Shown here: one piece after another, positions 20,217 to 28,807 of the stretch | How positions within the stretch are numbered: the stretch's first letter is position 1 | Layout: each line of letters begins with the position of its first letter | Source: Terriglobales bacterium | GTDB taxonomy: Bacteria; Acidobacteriota; Terriglobia; Terriglobales; Acidobacteriaceae | DNA length: 64,000 nt | Direction of reading: 5' to 3' | Assembly: GCA_016185365.1 (NCBI GenBank) | Contig: JACPNP010000017.1 | Coordinates: forward strand, 1-64,000 | Made by a program: the position numbers and the translations under genes | Notes under the pieces: generated by a model | What the model was told of the DNA's origin: nothing | The model's input: only the letters and a program-made list of their open reading frames with translations | Databases searched by the model: none

Positions 20217-21341
20217 CTTCCACTCCCCCATCATCCGCACGAAATCCTTGAACAGATAATGCGAATCGTGCGGCCCGGGCGACGCCTCCGGGTGATACTG
20301 CACGCTGAACAGCGGCAACGTCCGGTGACGCAGTCCCTCGAGCGTATTGTCATTCAGGTCGATGTGCGTGAAGTCGACCTCCGGGCCCTGCAGCGAATCC
20401 GGGTCCACAGCGAAGTTGTGGTTGTGCGCCGTGATCTCGATCTTTCCGGTCTGCATCTGCTTCACCGGATGGTTCCCGCCGTGGTGCCCGAACTTGAGCT
20501 TGAAGGTCTTGCCGCCCAGCGCCAGCCCCACCAGTTGATGTCCCAGACAGATGCCGAAGATGGGGACGCGGCCCATCATCTTGCGGATCGCTTCCACCGC
20601 ATAGGCGCACGGCTCGGGGTCGCCGGGCCCATTGGAGAGGAACACACCGTCCGGCTTCAGCGCGAGGACATCCTCCGCCGTGGTCTCCGCCGGGACCACG
20701 GTCACGCGGCACCCTTCCGACGCCAGCTTGCGCAGGATGTTGTGCTTGATGCCGAAGTCGTAGGCCACCACGTGGTGCAGTGGCGGCTCATCCTTCATGC
20801 CGACCACCTCGGTCGGCTCATGCGGCCGCTCGCCCGTCTCCCAGATATAGCGCTGCTTGGTGCTGACCACTTTGGCCAGGTCCATGCCGTTCATCTTGGG
20901 GAGGGCGCGGGCTTTCTCCACCAGCTTCTTCGCGTCCGTCTCGAGCGAACTGATCACACCACGCAGTGACCCGTGCTGTCGCAGGTGCCGGACCACGGCC
21001 CGGCTGTCGATGTCCGCGATGACCGGGATCTTGTAGCGCTCCAGATAGGCGTCCGTGACCTCTTGCGAGCGCCAGTTGGAGCTGACTTTGGAGAACTCGC
21101 GCACCACCAGGCCCTCGATGTAAGGCCGCGTGGCCTCCTGATCGTCGGGATTGGTGCCGTAATTGCCGATCTCAGGGTTGGTGAGGACGACGATCTGCCC
21201 CGTATAGGACGGGTCGGTGAAGATTTCCTGGTATCCGGTGAGTGAGGTATTAAAAACGACTTCCCCGTAACATTCGGCTTGGGCGCCGTAGCCTTTGCCT
21301 GTGAAGACGCGGCCGTCTTCGAGCGCAAGGATGGCTTGCAA
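20214..21341 (-). CDS. carA: Carbamoyl-phosphate synthase small subunit (glutamine amidotransferase)
   Basis: 375 residues. The CarA N-terminal domain (1-150, with [11 protein letters not shown] and NPEIGNYG) is followed by a class I glutamine amidotransferase domain with Cys265 (GICLGHQL) and His350/Glu352 ([10 protein letters not shown]). It hydrolyses glutamine and channels ammonia to CarB. The start is a TTG with GGGAGA five bases upstream; no suitable ATG lies near. It is the likely first gene of carA-(GIY-YIG)-carB-M19. Confidence 0.96.
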   Translation of the reverse strand: MQAILALEDGRVFTGKGYGAQAECYGEVVFNTSLTGYQEIFTDPSYTGQIVVLTNPEIGNYGTNPDDQEATRPYIEGLVVREFSKVSSNWRSQEVTDAYLERYKIPVIADIDSRAVVRHLRQHGSLRGVISSLETDAKKLVEKARALPKMNGMDLAKVVSTKQRYIWETGERPHEPTEVVGMKDEPPLHHVVAYDFGIKHNILRKLASEGCRVTVVPAETTAEDVLALKPDGVFLSNGPGDPEPCAYAVEAIRKMMGRVPIFGICLGHQLVGLALGGKTFKLKFGHHGGNHPVKQMQTGKIEITAHNHNFAVDPDSLQGPEVDFTHIDLNDNTLEGLRHRTLPLFSVQYHPEASPGPHDSHYLFKDFVRMMGEWK

Positions 21342-21415
21342 TGCGTTCTCCCGGGGTGGATTTTTAAGATTTTATCACACGCGTTTGATCCGCGTTCATC
21401 TGCGTTTATCCGCGG

Positions 21416-22450
21416 CTAAAGGTTCTTCGCAGTCCACCCCGCGCACTCACGCGTTCCCAGTGTTCCGCCGATGTCCTGCGTGGTCTTCTTCTCCCGCACC
21501 GCCTTCAGGATGGCCTCGCTGATCTTTGCGGCTTCAACTACGAATCCAAGGTGCTCCAGCATCATCGCCGCCGAGGCGATCGCTCCGATCGGGTTGGCGA
21601 TGTTCTTTCCCGCGTAAGGCGGCGCCGAGCCGTGCACCGGTTCGAACATCGAAGTCTTCCACGGATGGATGTTCCCGCTGGCGGCCATGCCCAGCCCGCC
21701 CTGAAGGGCCGCGGCCAGATCGGTGACGATATCGCCGAAGATGTTGCTGGTCACGATCACATCGAACTGCTTCGGGTCGCGCACCAGGTGCATGCATAAG
21801 GCGTCGATGTACATGTGTTGCGTCTGGATCTGGGGATACTCCGCCGCCACCAGCTTGAACACCTTCTGCCATAGTCCGCCGGAGATGGTCATGGCGTTGG
21901 ACTTGTCCGCCATCAGGACTTTCTTCCGTCCCTGTTTCTTCGCCAGTTCGAAGGCGAAGCGGATGATCCGCTCCACCGTGTGGAACTCCTCTTGAATAGC
22001 CACTTCATCCGGCGTGTCTTTTTTCAGGACGCCGCCCGCATCCATGTACGGCCCTTCGGTATTCTCCCGGACCACCACAAAGTCCACATCTTCCGGTTTC
22101 ACGCCCTTCAGCGGACACAACGACTCATCCAGCAGTTTTACCGGACGCACATTCGCGTAGAGGTCCATGGTGAAGCGCATGCCCAGCAATATCTCTTTGG
22201 CATGGATGTTGGTCGGCACGCGCGGATCGCCCAGCGCGCCGACGAATACCGCATCAAAATCGCGTTGCAGCATGGCAAAACCGTCGGCCGGGATGGTAGT
22301 GCCGTCTTTCAGATAGCGGTCGGCGGACCAGTCGAACTCGGTGAACTCCACCGCCGCGCCCGTGGCCCGCACCACGTCCAGCGCCGCGGGGACCACTTCT
22401 TTGCCGATGCCGTCACCCGGCACCACCGCGATCTTCTTTTTCGTCGCCAC
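21416..22450 (-). CDS. leuB: Isopropylmalate/isocitrate dehydrogenase family protein (LeuB-like)
   Basis: 344-residue beta-decarboxylating dehydrogenase. VVPGDGIGKEV (residues 8-18), VVRENTEGPY (about 125-134), DKSNAM (about 181-186), SNIFGDIVTDLAAAL and EPVHGSAPPYAGKNIANP are conserved. It oxidises a 2-hydroxy acid with NAD(P). 3-Isopropylmalate is the most likely substrate, but the form GALGDPRVP and the short length also fit tartrate/D-malate or homoisocitrate relatives. No other leu genes are in the window. The start codon is GTG. Confidence 0.8.
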   Translation of the reverse strand: MATKKKIAVVPGDGIGKEVVPAALDVVRATGAAVEFTEFDWSADRYLKDGTTIPADGFAMLQRDFDAVFVGALGDPRVPTNIHAKEILLGMRFTMDLYANVRPVKLLDESLCPLKGVKPEDVDFVVVRENTEGPYMDAGGVLKKDTPDEVAIQEEFHTVERIIRFAFELAKKQGRKKVLMADKSNAMTISGGLWQKVFKLVAAEYPQIQTQHMYIDALCMHLVRDPKQFDVIVTSNIFGDIVTDLAAALQGGLGMAASGNIHPWKTSMFEPVHGSAPPYAGKNIANPIGAIASAAMMLEHLGFVVEAAKISEAILKAVREKKTTQDIGGTLGTRECAGWTAKNL

Positions 22451-22499
22451 GCTTGGAAAGATATCAGAAAACCCTTGCGCCTCCGTCCTGCCACCGATC

Positions 22500-22526
22500 T
22501 TGGTTCTTTTCCTGCCCGGCTATAAT
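22500..22526 (+). promoter_or_regulatory. ygfZ: Possible promoter for ygfZ
   Basis: TTGGTT (22500-22505), a 15-bp spacer, then a perfect TATAAT (22521-22526), 14 bp before the ygfZ start. The spacer is short, so the -35 assignment is weak. Confidence 0.45.
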
Positions 22527-22540
22527 CAAATGTTCAGGAC

Positions 22541-23593
22541 ATGAAAACCGCACTCACAGAGAAGCTCGCAGCTACGGGGGCCCCCATCAAGGACTATTTC
22601 GGCGGCGAGACAGCCTCCCGTTTCGGCGACACGGCCTCCGAGTTGGCTGCGCTTAACGGCGGCTGCGGTGTCTATGACCTGGGTTGGCGTGGCAAGATCC
22701 TGGTGACCGGAGAGGACCGCGTTCGCTGGTTGAACGGCATGGTCACGAACAACATAAACGACCTTCAGCCCGGACACGGCAATTACAACTTTGTACTGAG
22801 TGCTCAGGGCCGCATCCAGGCGGACATGTTTGCCTATCAGCGCGGCCACCACATCGTTGTGGACACCGACCGCTCCCAGGTTGAAAGTTTGATCGCGTTG
22901 CTGGATCGCTTCATCATCATGGATGACGTCGAGCTTGCCGACGCGACGGAAAAACTCACCGCGATCGGTGCGACTGGCCCGCGGGCTCTGACCGTCTTGC
23001 GCGCGGCGGGGTTCGATCCGCCCGAAGCCCTCTTGACGCTCGCGGATTCGGTCTGGAACAGCACCGGGATATCGATCGTCCGCAAGACTCTGGACCCGGT
23101 CTCAACCTTCGAGATCTGGTCCGCGCCGGAAAACGCCGCCGCGCTTTGGGACGCGCTCGTCGCTGCCGGCGCAAGGCCCGTCGGCGCGGAGTCTCTGGAG
23201 ATGTTTCGCGTGCTTTCTGGTGTGCCCAAAGTCGGCCCGGACATCCGCAACAAAGATCTGCCGCAAGAGACCGAACAGAAACAGGCCATCGCCTTCGGCA
23301 AGGGCTGCTACATCGGCCAGGAGATCGTGGAGCGCATCCACGCCCGTGGCATCCTGCACCGCACGTTCACCGGGTTTGTGCTGGACGCCGCCGCGGCTCC
23401 CGGCGCGAAGGTCGAATCCGAGGGCAAGCCCGTGGGCGAGCTGACCAGCATCGTGGCCGTCCCCCGCGATGGCAGTAGTACACTTTTAGGGTTGGGTTAC
23501 ATCCGCCGCGAAGTTGCCGCGCCCGGCGTCAGGGTGAAGATCGGCGACACTACCGCCACGGTGGCGCCACTGCCCTTCCGATTCCAAGATTGA
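22541..23593 (+). CDS. ygfZ: YgfZ/GcvT-like folate-binding protein (Fe-S cluster assembly factor)
   Basis: 350 residues related to the T protein of glycine cleavage. The YgfZ signature KGCYIGQE is present (Lys254-Cys256), with the invariant Cys that distinguishes YgfZ from GcvT. YgfZ helps build or repair Fe-S clusters in a folate-dependent way. It is followed by a DUF1844 protein, a PhnP-like hydrolase and ribF with very short gaps, a likely operon. Confidence 0.9.
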   Translation: MKTALTEKLAATGAPIKDYFGGETASRFGDTASELAALNGGCGVYDLGWRGKILVTGEDRVRWLNGMVTNNINDLQPGHGNYNFVLSAQGRIQADMFAYQRGHHIVVDTDRSQVESLIALLDRFIIMDDVELADATEKLTAIGATGPRALTVLRAAGFDPPEALLTLADSVWNSTGISIVRKTLDPVSTFEIWSAPENAAALWDALVAAGARPVGAESLEMFRVLSGVPKVGPDIRNKDLPQETEQKQAIAFGKGCYIGQEIVERIHARGILHRTFTGFVLDAAAAPGAKVESEGKPVGELTSIVAVPRDGSSTLLGLGYIRREVAAPGVRVKIGDTTATVAPLPFRFQD

Positions 23594-23600
23594 GGTTCGC

Positions 23601-24158
23601 ATGAGCGAGAGCAAGAAAAGCGAGTTTGTGGTGGAGGACCGCCGCCGTTTCACCGCGGAAGGCGAATTGTCAGACACGGTGACCGAAGAGAAGGCCGCGC
23701 CGGAAGCGGCGGTCGCCGCCGCAGCGGAACCGCCGCCCGCGGTCGAAGAGAAGGATGCCGAGGTCCCGCTACCGCCGACCGCCGAACAGCAGCACGCGCA
23801 ACGCGGCGAGTACGTGACCGCAAGCAAGAAGATCGATGACTTGCTCGATGCCGCCGGCGCCAAGCGTCCGCCGAACCTTGAAGTCACCTTCGAGACCCTG
23901 GTTGCCTCCATCTACATGCAGGCCATGATGCAGCTCGGCATGATCCGGGAAGAAGGTGTGCCCCCGCGCCCGGACATCATTGGCGCGCGCCACTCCATCG
24001 ACACGCTCAGCCTGCTGCACGAGAAGACCAAAGGCAACCTCAACGAGCGTGAGTCCCACATGCTGCAGAACGCGCTGTTCGAGTTGCGCATGGCGTTCCT
24101 GGAGATCACCAACGTGCTGACCACCCAACCCCCGCCGGGTGCGCCGACCATCAAGTAG
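23601..24158 (+). CDS. DUF1844 protein
   Basis: 185 residues. The first 75 are charged, low complexity and Ala/Glu/Pro rich. The C-terminal domain (95-175, with LVASIYMQAMMQLGMI and DTLSLLHEKTKGNLNERE) matches DUF1844, a helical domain of unknown function. It starts 7 bp after ygfZ and its stop abuts the next start codon. Confidence 0.85.
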   Translation: MSESKKSEFVVEDRRRFTAEGELSDTVTEEKAAPEAAVAAAAEPPPAVEEKDAEVPLPPTAEQQHAQRGEYVTASKKIDDLLDAAGAKRPPNLEVTFETLVASIYMQAMMQLGMIREEGVPPRPDIIGARHSIDTLSLLHEKTKGNLNERESHMLQNALFELRMAFLEITNVLTTQPPPGAPTIK

Positions 24159-24929
24159 GTGAAAGCGACCCTCACAGTCCTGGGCAGTGGCACCTCGATG
24201 GGCGTGCCCACCATCGGCTGCTCCTGCGCGGTCTGCCACTCCACCGACCCACGCGACCGCCGCCTGCGCCCGTCCGTACTGGTGCAGTATGACGGCCACA
24301 ACGTCCTGATCGACACCACGCCCGACTTCCGCGAGCAGGCCATCCGCGAAAGCATCGACCACTTGGACGCGGTGCTCTACACCCACGCGCACGCCGACCA
24401 CATCCTCGGCCTCGATGACCTGCGCCCGGTCACCTTCCGCCATGAGAGCAGAGTCCCTCTCTACGCGGGTGACGAGACGGCCAGGATCATCCAATCGATC
24501 TTCCGTTACATCTTTGACGGTGATTACAAATTCGGTGGCCTGGCCCGTGTGGCCATGAATCCCCTGGGGGATGGCGTCGATCTCTTTGGCGCGCGCTTCG
24601 ATGTAGTGAAGGTCATTCACGGCGATGCGCTGATCGACGGGTTCCGCTTCGGGTCGGCTGCCTATCTCACCGACTTCAGCGCCATCCCCGAGGAGTCCAT
24701 GGACAAGCTTGAAGGCCTGGACATTCTTTTCCTCGATGCGCTCCGTTACCGTCCACACCCCACGCATTCCTCGGTCGAGAACTCGCTCGGTATTGTGGAA
24801 CGGTTGAAGCCCCGGCGCGCATTTTTCACGCACATTTCTCACGATCTGCCCCATGAGGCCACGAATGCAAAGTTTCCGCCCAATGTGCGCCTCGCGCACG
24901 ACGGCCTGAAGCTGGAGTTCGAGCTCTGA
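24159..24929 (+). CDS. PhnP-like metallo-beta-lactamase fold hydrolase
   Basis: 256 residues. The N-terminus has the PhnP-type GTSMGVPTIGCSCAVC segment, with three Cys (21, 23, 26) that can bind a structural zinc. The metal site THAHADH (75-81) and later His residues (SSVENS, FFTHISHD) follow. Relatives include cyclic phosphodiesterases and lipoyltransferase-linked hydrolases; the substrate here is unknown. It begins with GTG directly after the upstream stop. Confidence 0.85.
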   Translation: MKATLTVLGSGTSMGVPTIGCSCAVCHSTDPRDRRLRPSVLVQYDGHNVLIDTTPDFREQAIRESIDHLDAVLYTHAHADHILGLDDLRPVTFRHESRVPLYAGDETARIIQSIFRYIFDGDYKFGGLARVAMNPLGDGVDLFGARFDVVKVIHGDALIDGFRFGSAAYLTDFSAIPEESMDKLEGLDILFLDALRYRPHPTHSSVENSLGIVERLKPRRAFFTHISHDLPHEATNAKFPPNVRLAHDGLKLEFEL

Positions 24930-24931
24930 CC

Positions 24932-25885
24932 ATGCGGATCTTCCGCCATCTCGAGGAGATTCCCGCCGGCTTCGGTCCCTCCGTGGCCAGCGTCGGCAAC
25001 TTTGACGGTGTCCATCGGGCGCACCGTTCCGTGCTGGGCCAAGTGGTGGAGCGTGCCCGGCAACTACAGGCAAAAGCTGTCGCGGTCACATTCGATCCGC
25101 ATCCTGCCCGGATCTTGCGTCCGGAGTCGGCGCCGCGGTTGATCACCCCACTGCCGGTAAAGATCAAACTGCTTCAACAGGATGGCTTGGACGCGCTGCT
25201 CATCCTTCCCTTCAGCCGCGACCTCTCCCTGACCCCTCCTCGCGATTTCGCCCGTACGGTGTTGGCCGAAATGCTACGTGCTCGTGAGGTGCATGAGGGA
25301 TACAACTTCCACTTCGGGCACAAGGCCGAAGGAAACGTGCAACGCCTGGCTGAATTCGGAAAAGAGTTCGGATTTGAGGTCCGCGTGTATAAGGAAATGC
25401 GCCTGCGCGGCTGCCCGGTCTCAAGCTCGAGTATTCGCAAGTTGCTTGTCGCCGGCAATGTTGCGACCGCGCATCACCTTCTGGACCGCTCCTTCAGCAT
25501 CATCGCGCATCCCGGCCGCGGCCGCGGCTATGGGCATAAGTACACGGTGCCGACCATCAATCTGGAGCGCTATGACGAGCTTGTCCCCGGCAATGGCGTC
25601 TATGTGACCCGGACCCGGGTCGGCGGCGAGACCTTTGACAGCGTCACGAATATCGGGAACCGCCCCACGTTCGGCGAGGAGTCCTTCGCCATCGAATCGC
25701 ATTTGCTGAACTTCCGCGAGATCTCGCTCACTGCGGACACAGAGGTCGAGGTCTCATTCTTGAAGTATCTTCGCCCCGAGCAGAAGTGGCCGGATGTGGA
25801 TGCACTTCGTGCGCAGATCGCGCTCGACGTGCGCCGCGCGCGTCGCTATTTCCACCTGCTTCGGGTATTCTCAACCCCCGACTGA
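24932..25885 (+). CDS. ribF: Bifunctional riboflavin kinase/FAD synthetase
   Basis: 317 residues. The N-terminal FMN adenylyltransferase domain has SVGNFDGVHRAH (about 20-31) and FGHKAEGN. The SSSSIRKLL motif precedes the C-terminal flavokinase domain with GRGRGYGHKYTVPTINL and NIGNRPTFGE. It turns riboflavin into FMN and FAD. The start is two bases after the previous stop. Confidence 0.95.
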   Translation: MRIFRHLEEIPAGFGPSVASVGNFDGVHRAHRSVLGQVVERARQLQAKAVAVTFDPHPARILRPESAPRLITPLPVKIKLLQQDGLDALLILPFSRDLSLTPPRDFARTVLAEMLRAREVHEGYNFHFGHKAEGNVQRLAEFGKEFGFEVRVYKEMRLRGCPVSSSSIRKLLVAGNVATAHHLLDRSFSIIAHPGRGRGYGHKYTVPTINLERYDELVPGNGVYVTRTRVGGETFDSVTNIGNRPTFGEESFAIESHLLNFREISLTADTEVEVSFLKYLRPEQKWPDVDALRAQIALDVRRARRYFHLLRVFSTPD

Positions 25886-25891
25886 TCCAGC

Positions 25892-27139
25892 ATGACAAGT
25901 ACCTGGTCCCAGACCACTCCCGGTCAACGCAAGACCTTGCTCGCCGCCGCTCTGGGCTGGGCCCTCGATGCCTTTGACGTGATGCTGTACTCCCTGGTGC
26001 TCGCGCACATCATCCGCGATCTAGGGATGAGCCAGTCCAAAGCGGGATTCCTGAATACGCTTACGCTTCTGGCCTCGGGTATCGGCGGCGTTCTCTTCGG
26101 CTACATCGCGGACCGCATCGGCCGCAAGCGCGCGTTGATGTTGAGCATCCTCACGTACTCCGTCTGTTCCTTCGCCTCAGGGCTGGCCACTTCCGTCCTG
26201 ATGCTCGCGGTGTTCCGATTCATCCTCGGACTGGGCATGGGTGGGGAGTGGAACACCGGCGCTACGCTCGTCGCCGAGACCTGGCCCACCAACCTCCGCG
26301 CCAAGGCGATCGCACTGGTGCAGAGTTCCTGGGCCATCGGCTTCGCGCTGGCGGCTCTTGTTACCTATGTGGTCTTGGAACTCACCTCGAATTGGCGGTA
26401 TGTGTTTTTTGTAGGCATCTTTCCGGCCCTGGTCACGCTTTGGATACGCAAGGATGTTCCGGAATCAGAGATGTGGAAGGAGCGTCAAGTCGGCGTTCTT
26501 TCATCGTCCGGCGCACAGGAACCGACCGGTGGATTTGCGGAGATCTTCTCGCGGCCGTTTCTCCGCTCCACGATCGCGCTGCTCGCCTTGAATTTCTTCG
26601 GGATGTTCGCCTGGTGGGGTCTTTTTACATGGGTGCCGTCATACCTGTCGCTCCCGGTCGATCGCGGCGGTCTCGGCTTCGGTGAAGCCCACAAGACCGT
26701 CCTCTTGGTCGCCCTCAATCTCACCGGCATGCTTCCTGGATACGCCAGCTTCGGCTGGGTGGCAGACACAATCGGTAGGCGCAAGTCGTTTATTTTCTAC
26801 ACATTGATGGCATCACTTCTAGTGCCGATTTATGCCATGTCGCGCGATCCTTGGACCTTGCTTCTGCTCGGCACACCCGTCGCCTTCTTCGGTACCGGGT
26901 TCTTCTCCGGATCGGGGATCATCGGTAGCGAGATCTATCCCACGCGCGTGCGCGCACGCGCCCTGGGCTTTACCTACAACGGCGCCCGCACTCTCAGTTC
27001 GGTCGCGCCGTTCGTGATCGGCTGGGTGGGCCAACGCCAAGGCCTGAGCGGCGCGTTCCTGGTGTGTGCGGTGTCTTTCTTCCTCGCGGCCGTGGCTGCG
27101 ACCCAATTACCTGAGACCAAAGGCAAGCAGCTCGACTAA
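25892..27139 (+). CDS. MFS transporter, aromatic acid/sialic acid/lactate symporter type
   Basis: 415 residues with 12 predicted membrane helices. WALDAFDVMLYSL in helix 1 and the motif A-like loop GYIADRIGRKRALM (about 69-82) are typical of proton symporters for organic acids. RFILGLGMGGEWNTGATLVAE in helix 4 supports this. The substrate is unknown. It starts 6 bp after ribF but has no clear functional link. Confidence 0.85.
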   Translation: MTSTWSQTTPGQRKTLLAAALGWALDAFDVMLYSLVLAHIIRDLGMSQSKAGFLNTLTLLASGIGGVLFGYIADRIGRKRALMLSILTYSVCSFASGLATSVLMLAVFRFILGLGMGGEWNTGATLVAETWPTNLRAKAIALVQSSWAIGFALAALVTYVVLELTSNWRYVFFVGIFPALVTLWIRKDVPESEMWKERQVGVLSSSGAQEPTGGFAEIFSRPFLRSTIALLALNFFGMFAWWGLFTWVPSYLSLPVDRGGLGFGEAHKTVLLVALNLTGMLPGYASFGWVADTIGRRKSFIFYTLMASLLVPIYAMSRDPWTLLLLGTPVAFFGTGFFSGSGIIGSEIYPTRVRARALGFTYNGARTLSSVAPFVIGWVGQRQGLSGAFLVCAVSFFLAAVAATQLPETKGKQLD

Positions 27140-28104
27140 GCCGTTTCGTCTTTTTCCGGGATCTGGATGACGATGGTCGCCGCCAGCACGATCACCATTC
27201 CGATGACTTGCATCAGTCCGGTCGGCTCGCTCAACACCACCGCCGCTCCGAGGATCGCCACCACCGGTTCCAGCGACGCGGTCACAATGGCGCGGGTCGG
27301 GTCCAGACTGCGCATGCCCACCAGATAGCAAGCGAACGGCGCCAGCATCGACCACATGGAGAATACGAACAGGAATCCCCATTGCACCGGGCTGTAATGT
27401 GCAGCCAGGATCTTCCATGGAGGATTGATCACCAACCAGAATACGGCTGCGCCCGCCAGCGCGTAGAGAAAGACCGTCCATAGGCTGTGCCGGTTCACCA
27501 ATCCCGCGGCCGTGAGACTGTAGATCGCGAACGAGAATGATGCCAGAATGCTCGCCATCACTCCGGGTCCGTTGGCCTGCAATCCACTCAGGGTCGCGAA
27601 TGGGAAGGTCGGATGCAAATGTACGGCCCCGATCACCAGCGCCACGCCCAGGATCGCCAGCGCGACGCTTCCCACCCGCTCGAATGACGCTCGCTGCCTT
27701 CCGCGCAGCGCCATATAGCCCAGCACATAGATCGGCGCGGTGTACTGGATCACGATGGCGGTGGCCACGGACGTCTTGGCGATGGCGTAGTAGTAGAAGT
27801 AATTTGCGCCCGCGATGCCGGCCACGCCCATGAAAATGGCCATGGCGGCCGAACGACGCGGAAGGCGGAACGCCTCGCCCCCGCGCAGCGCGAACAGGAT
27901 CGGGGCCAGCACCAGCAGGGCCATCGTGGTGCGGCTCTGCGCCAGGATCAGGACATCGATGCGTGTCTGCTCGGCATTGGCCGCCAACAGGCCCTGAAAC
28001 GCTGCTTTTCCCAGCGTGGCGGACGTGCCCCACAGAGTGGCCGCCGCCGCGATCCACAGATATCCGCGGACCGGATGCGCGGGCCGCATGCTTGGGGTCG
28101 GCAT
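27136..28104 (-). CDS. EamA-family permease (DMT superfamily)
   Basis: 322 residues with ten membrane helices in two EamA repeats. The second repeat has DPTRAIVTASLEPVVAILGAAVVLSEP, characteristic of the family. It probably exports metabolites or amino acids. It is the last gene of the run CDF > OsmC > glutaredoxin > EamA (28 bp after the glutaredoxin) and overlaps the convergent MFS gene by four bases. Confidence 0.88.
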   Translation of the reverse strand: MPTPSMRPAHPVRGYLWIAAAATLWGTSATLGKAAFQGLLAANAEQTRIDVLILAQSRTTMALLVLAPILFALRGGEAFRLPRRSAAMAIFMGVAGIAGANYFYYYAIAKTSVATAIVIQYTAPIYVLGYMALRGRQRASFERVGSVALAILGVALVIGAVHLHPTFPFATLSGLQANGPGVMASILASFSFAIYSLTAAGLVNRHSLWTVFLYALAGAAVFWLVINPPWKILAAHYSPVQWGFLFVFSMWSMLAPFACYLVGMRSLDPTRAIVTASLEPVVAILGAAVVLSEPTGLMQVIGMVIVLAATIVIQIPEKDETA

Positions 28105-28131
28105 GAAACTTTGGATGGTAACCCGCCCGGG

Positions 28132-28371
28132 CTAGATTCCCAACATTTTGTCGAGGCGTTCGGGGTCGAAGCCGATCATTATCTCCTCGCCCACAATGAT
28201 GGTCGGCGTGGAACGGCTCTGGTATTTCCCCACCAGTTCGCGGATGGCTTCGCGGTCGGCGGACACATCGCGCTCCGTGAAAGTGATGCCTCTCTCCGAG
28301 AGGTGCGCCTTGGCCCAGGCGCAGGGCGGTCAACCGGGCTGCATGTAGACAACGACGGGTTTTTCAGTCAT
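28132..28371 (-). CDS. Glutaredoxin-like protein, probable selenoprotein (in-frame UGA at the first active-site position)
   Basis: Reading from the ATG at 28371 gives an 80-codon frame with a single in-frame TGA (28332-28330) and a TAG stop at 28134-28132. With selenocysteine at codon 14 the product is a 79-residue glutaredoxin. MTEKPVVVYMQPG is followed by the active site U-P-P-C, then the cis-proline segment STPTIIVG and GFDPERLDKML. In homologues the active site is CPPC, so the UGA falls exactly on the first catalytic Cys. A perfect 7-bp stem with loop GGGCCA starts 6 nt after the UGA, and a second stem (CTCTC/GAGAG) follows. AGGA lies 6 nt before the ATG. It stands between osmC-like and EamA genes. 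A premature stop mutation is the alternative. Confidence 0.8.
28304..28323 (-). promoter_or_regulatory. Candidate bacterial SECIS stem-loop
   Basis: TGCGCCT, loop GGGCCA, AGGCGCA: a perfect 7-bp stem with G at the first loop positions, beginning 6 nt after the in-frame UGA. Bacterial SECIS elements are stem-loops just after the UGA with a G near the loop start. The loop is about 13 nt from the UGA, at the short end of the usual range. The next hairpin (loop GGA, about 32 nt away) is an alternative. Confidence 0.55.
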
Positions 28372-28395
28372 GGAGGGTCCTGGTTCGTGCCAGTC

Positions 28396-28803
28396 TCAAG
28401 CGTATTCGATTTCGGATTTGATGGAAACTGACTTTTGTAACATCTGGGAGACCGAGCAATACTTCTCCTTGGAGAGACGGACCGCGTCTTCCATGGCCTT
28501 CTTCTCAACCTCTCCATGGACGGTGTAGATCAGCTTGATATCGGTATAGACAGCCGGAACCCCGTCGAACCGGTGTCCCTCTGCCCGCACGTCGACTCCG
28601 GTGAACTTCACCCGCTTCTTGGTCAGGATCGAGACTACGTCAGTCGCGGTGCAGGCGCAGAGCGCGATCAGGACCAACTCCATCGGGCCGGTCCCGGAAT
28701 TGCGTTTCCGGTCCGCATCCACCACAAAGGCATGTCCGCTGCTGGCGGAAGATACAAAACGCTCTCCATCGGTCCATTGCGCACGGGCTTCGACCATCGC
28801 CAT
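28396..28803 (-). CDS. OsmC/Ohr family protein
   Basis: 135 residues with the two-cysteine OsmC arrangement: LCACTATDVVSIL (first Cys) and KEKYCSVSQML (second Cys). These proteins reduce organic or lipid hydroperoxides through the Cys pair. The ATG at 28803 has AGGAGA about 7 nt upstream and lies 4 bp after the CDF gene stop. The next gene is a glutaredoxin that could supply electrons; that link is inferred. Confidence 0.88.
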   Translation of the reverse strand: MAMVEARAQWTDGERFVSSASSGHAFVVDADRKRNSGTGPMELVLIALCACTATDVVSILTKKRVKFTGVDVRAEGHRFDGVPAVYTDIKLIYTVHGEVEKKAMEDAVRLSKEKYCSVSQMLQKSVSIKSEIEYA

Positions 28804-28807
28804 TCTC

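Noticed and set aside
27107-28333. 408-codon minus-strand frame over the EamA permease
   Set aside because: It is in another frame of the EamA gene and lacks hydrophobic helices. The permease frame matches a family.
28396-28803. OsmC as a selenoprotein
   Set aside because: Both active-site positions are Cys codons and there is no in-frame TGA.
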